A stretch of DNA of 23,225 bases, from positions 1-23,225 of the forward strand of contig DATKHF010000002.1 of the NCBI GenBank assembly GCA_035510355.1, given 5' to 3'. Shown here one piece after another: positions 21,561 through 23,225 of the stretch; the first letter of the stretch is position 1, and the number at the start of each line of letters is the position of its first letter. The notes beneath the pieces were generated by a model. That model made no database searches. It was not told the DNA's origin and saw only the letters and a program-made list of their open reading frames with translations. The position numbers were made by a program, and so were the translations under genes. The DNA is from DATKHF01 sp035510355 (lineage in GTDB: Bacteria; Patescibacteriota; Saccharimonadia; Saccharimonadales; UBA4665).

Positions 21561-21815
21561 TTTGCCGATCAGCAAACCAAGACTGTGGTAAGTAGTTTAA
21601 AGTAATATTGTAAGCTTGTGTCCTTGTGGAAACATTCGTTATTGACCAAATTTTACGTTGGATTTAACAATCTGCTATTATCGCTCTGGCTACTTTCTAG
21701 ATTTGGCCAGCCAGCTCACTTCGAACTGGAATCATATCCTTGAGGAGATTAATCAGTGGTATGAGCTATTGAGGGGTATGTATCCATTAAAGAGTATCCC
21801 TGCAGGGAATGGAAC
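21561..21815. other. Intergenic region between convergent genes
   Basis: No confident gene is seen in this stretch. It contains GTTTGC/GCAAAC (just after the preceding stop) and an extended -10-like TGCTATTAT (about 21672-21680) on the plus strand. It also contains a perfect 12-bp palindrome TCCCTGCAGGGA (21797-21808), followed by GCCTTAAAGGC near the end of the transporter gene. The last two could serve as weak terminator stems for the minus-strand gene. Confidence 0.4.
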
Positions 21816-22508
21816 CTACGCCTTAAAGGCTAGCCCAATAAGATAGCCCGCAATTGCAGCTCCCATACCAATAATAACCATTTGCAAAGCACTCTTTAAT
21901 GGCTTTCCTAGTGTCATATGAGCCTTATATACACCAACAGCCGCTAGAGTAACAACAGACAGAACGAGTGCAACGATTAAGGCTGCGTGAACGTGCAAGA
22001 AGAAGAATGGTATTAGAGGTAGCATCGCTCCACTAAAAGTTGCAACTCCAACTATAAGACTATAAATATATACATCGCGCCTTACGACTGGTAATAAGTT
22101 TAGTTCTTCCCTCATCATGGTATCAATCCAAAGTTCATGGTCTGACGTAATGTGGTTCACTATGTCATCTAGTAGCTTGCCGCTAAAGCCTTTGGCCGCA
22201 TAAATATCTACTATTTCTTGACGTTCGGTATCGGGAACTTCTTTTACTTCTTTGATTTCTTGCTTGCGCTCAGCAGCATAATGGTCACGGTCTGCCATCT
22301 TTGAGGTGTAGGCTACTGCTGCCATTGAAAGGGTTTCAGCAAAGATTGTCGCAAGTCCACCTGCAATGATTATCCTCGACGATTTAGTAGCGGCAGCTAA
22401 TCCAAGTAGAAGACCTAATATACTCACTAAACCATCTTGGCCACCGAGAATAATGTCTGATAGTCTATTACCTTTTTTATGTGGTTCGTGCATAGCTTGT
22501 TTAAGCAT
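21816..22508 (-). CDS. VIT1/CCC1-family iron/manganese transporter
   Basis: A 230-aa membrane transporter of the VIT (vacuolar iron transporter) family, which moves Fe(II) or Mn(II) by proton antiport. The first segment (GNRLSDIILGGQDGLVSILGLLLGLAAAT) is the family hallmark, with the conserved Asp in the helix. Helix 2 carries EtLSMAAVAYTSKM. A soluble metal-binding-type helical region rich in Glu follows (about 78-140, with ERKQEIKEV, TERQEIVDIY and REELNLLP), then three further helices to the C-terminus. In bacteria such proteins probably handle metal excess. Two starts are possible, ATG 22508 or ATG 22493 (MHEPHKK); neither has a Shine-Dalgarno. Confidence 0.9.
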   Translation of the reverse strand: MLKQAMHEPHKKGNRLSDIILGGQDGLVSILGLLLGLAAATKSSRIIIAGGLATIFAETLSMAAVAYTSKMADRDHYAAERKQEIKEVKEVPDTERQEIVDIYAAKGFSGKLLDDIVNHITSDHELWIDTMMREELNLLPVVRRDVYIYSLIVGVATFSGAMLPLIPFFFLHVHAALIVALVLSVVTLAAVGVYKAHMTLGKPLKSALQMVIIGMGAAIAGYLIGLAFKA

Positions 22509-22580
22509 AGCAAAGTCAGCAAAAAACTACTGTCTGCTATTCACGCCGAGTCGTTTAATAAATGCTTTGCTGTAGAAAAA

Positions 22581-23039
22581 TTAGTGCTTTATCGTTTTCT
22601 TTAGAAATTCCAAAATTTCGCCTTGATTTTTTAGTTCTGTCATTTGTTCGTCTTGCAAATTAGCAAGATAGGTGAGGGTTTTGTGGTCAGCTTCGGCTTT
22701 AGCATCCTGTTGTCCTTGAATTACATTCTGCCCAACCATAATAATAGGCAGCAGAACAAGCTGTAGAAAGTTTTGTGAAATCCACGCGATAAGGGTAATT
22801 AAGCTAGCGGCAATAATCCAACTAGGGAAATCATGTCTTAGACTTGGAGAAACAAGCACGAGTATAGCTGGAAGAGACATAAGAGATAGTATGGCAAAGA
22901 GGTATGCACTCCACATTGAGCCTACGCTGTTAGTGATTTTTAAAGCTAACCCAGTGTTAAATTTTGTAATACCCCCCTCTTCCTTTTTCAGTAATTCTTT
23001 TGGGTGAATAACATTTTCGTTTGGTTTTAATTTATCCAT
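22581..23039 (-). CDS. Two-helix membrane protein, DUF1003-like pattern
   Basis: A 152-aa membrane protein with a soluble N-terminus (about 1-35), two or three hydrophobic segments (about 42-64 and 73-103), and a charged helical C-terminal tail. The core WISQNFLQLVLLPIIMVGQN followed by an AEADHKTLTYLANLQ tail resembles the second half of DUF1003 proteins and of similar actinobacterial membrane proteins. A firm family call is not possible. It starts at ATG 23039 without a ribosome site; TATGAT lies six bases upstream, so a leaderless mRNA is likely. It lies 72 bp upstream of the metal transporter in the same orientation. Confidence 0.75.
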   Translation of the reverse strand: MDKLKPNENVIHPKELLKKEEGGITKFNTGLALKITNSVGSMWSAYLFAILSLMSLPAILVLVSPSLRHDFPSWIIAASLITLIAWISQNFLQLVLLPIIMVGQNVIQGQQDAKAEADHKTLTYLANLQDEQMTELKNQGEILEFLKKTIKH

Positions 23040-23045
23040 TTACTT

Positions 23046-23051
23046 ATCATA
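23046..23051 (-). promoter_or_regulatory. -10 element of a probable leaderless transcript (gene at 22581-23039)
   Basis: TATGAT on the minus strand ends six bases before ATG 23039, with GTTAAA as a -35-like hexamer 17 bp further upstream. No Shine-Dalgarno fits between. Confidence 0.4.
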
Positions 23052-23063
23052 TCAAATCATCGA

Positions 23064-23225
23064 TATAATTTAACCATAACGGTAATGGTGAGCCTTCAGC
23101 CAGCTATATATAGGCTTGTAGTAGCTGAAATTATCCGCTGGAACGAAGTGTTACGTGGGTTCTACAACTTCAAGCCCCAGCTAGGCTAGAACAGGCTTAA
23201 AAGGATAAATTAAGCAAGCTCTACT
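23064..23225 (+). other. Plus-strand TATAAT followed by structured noncoding sequence to the window edge
   Basis: TATAAT (23064-23069) would start a plus-strand transcript near 23077. The sequence that follows can form ACCAT/ATGGT, AGCCT/AGGCT interleaved with CAGC/GCTG, GAAGT/ACTTC, and GCTGG/CCAGC stems. No open reading frame is visible. It may be a leader or small RNA continuing beyond the window. Confidence 0.35.

Noticed and set aside
21658..21846. 62-codon open frame on the plus strand starting at TTG
   Set aside because: It has no ATG or ribosome site, overlaps the end of the convergent metal transporter gene, and its sequence is not recognisable. It is probably chance.
1..23225. CRISPR arrays, insertion sequences or UGA recoding
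   Set aside because: No regularly spaced repeats or transposase genes were seen, and TGA ends several well-defined genes (for example the 54-aa gene and tpiA).

Overview
The window looks like part of a Patescibacteria genome, most likely a Candidatus Saccharibacteria (TM7) relative. The reasons are compact, overlapping genes, a small housekeeping set, an Rpf-like DUF348/G5 lytic protein, many short membrane-anchored surface proteins, and a membrane protein otherwise familiar from Actinobacteria, the hosts of Saccharibacteria. TGA and TAG are both used as ordinary stops, so there is no sign of UGA recoding. The taxon is inferred from gene types only.

The left part (about 1-7260) is accessory and AT-rich. 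A minus-strand operon encodes a winged-helix protein, a 54-aa protein, a P-loop ATPase and a large serine recombinase; the first three genes overlap. Next to the recombinase end is a palindrome-rich noncoding stretch (100-373). Divergent from this operon is a plus-strand pair of paralogous membrane-anchored exported proteins behind a ~175-nt structured leader with a predicted pseudoknot. A small-terminase-like protein (minus) and a surface OB-fold protein (plus) follow. A 23-bp repeat links the ATPase gene to the region after the OB-fold gene. I read this as an integrated mobile element; neither end is mapped.

The middle (7283-9623) holds a MazEF toxin-antitoxin pair with a consensus promoter and a palindromic operator candidate, a DUF1801 protein and an unrecognised 371-aa protein.

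The core chromosome (9725-20257) has a tmRNA gene on the plus strand with its own promoter and terminator. Facing it is a long minus-strand run: pyk - pgk - tpiA - Pro-rich tail-anchored protein - uvrD/pcrA (split by a 362-aa intein) - NUDIX - Rpf-like protein - ksgA. The gene order links lower glycolysis, DNA repair, cell-wall remodelling and ribosome maturation. Co-transcription of the whole run is inferred from short gaps and overlaps.

The right end (20382-23225) carries two exported or membrane proteins on the plus strand, a VIT-family metal transporter and a two-helix membrane protein on the minus strand, and a structured noncoding stretch at the edge. Several genes lack a Shine-Dalgarno and have a -10-like hexamer six bases before the ATG, suggesting frequent leaderless transcription.
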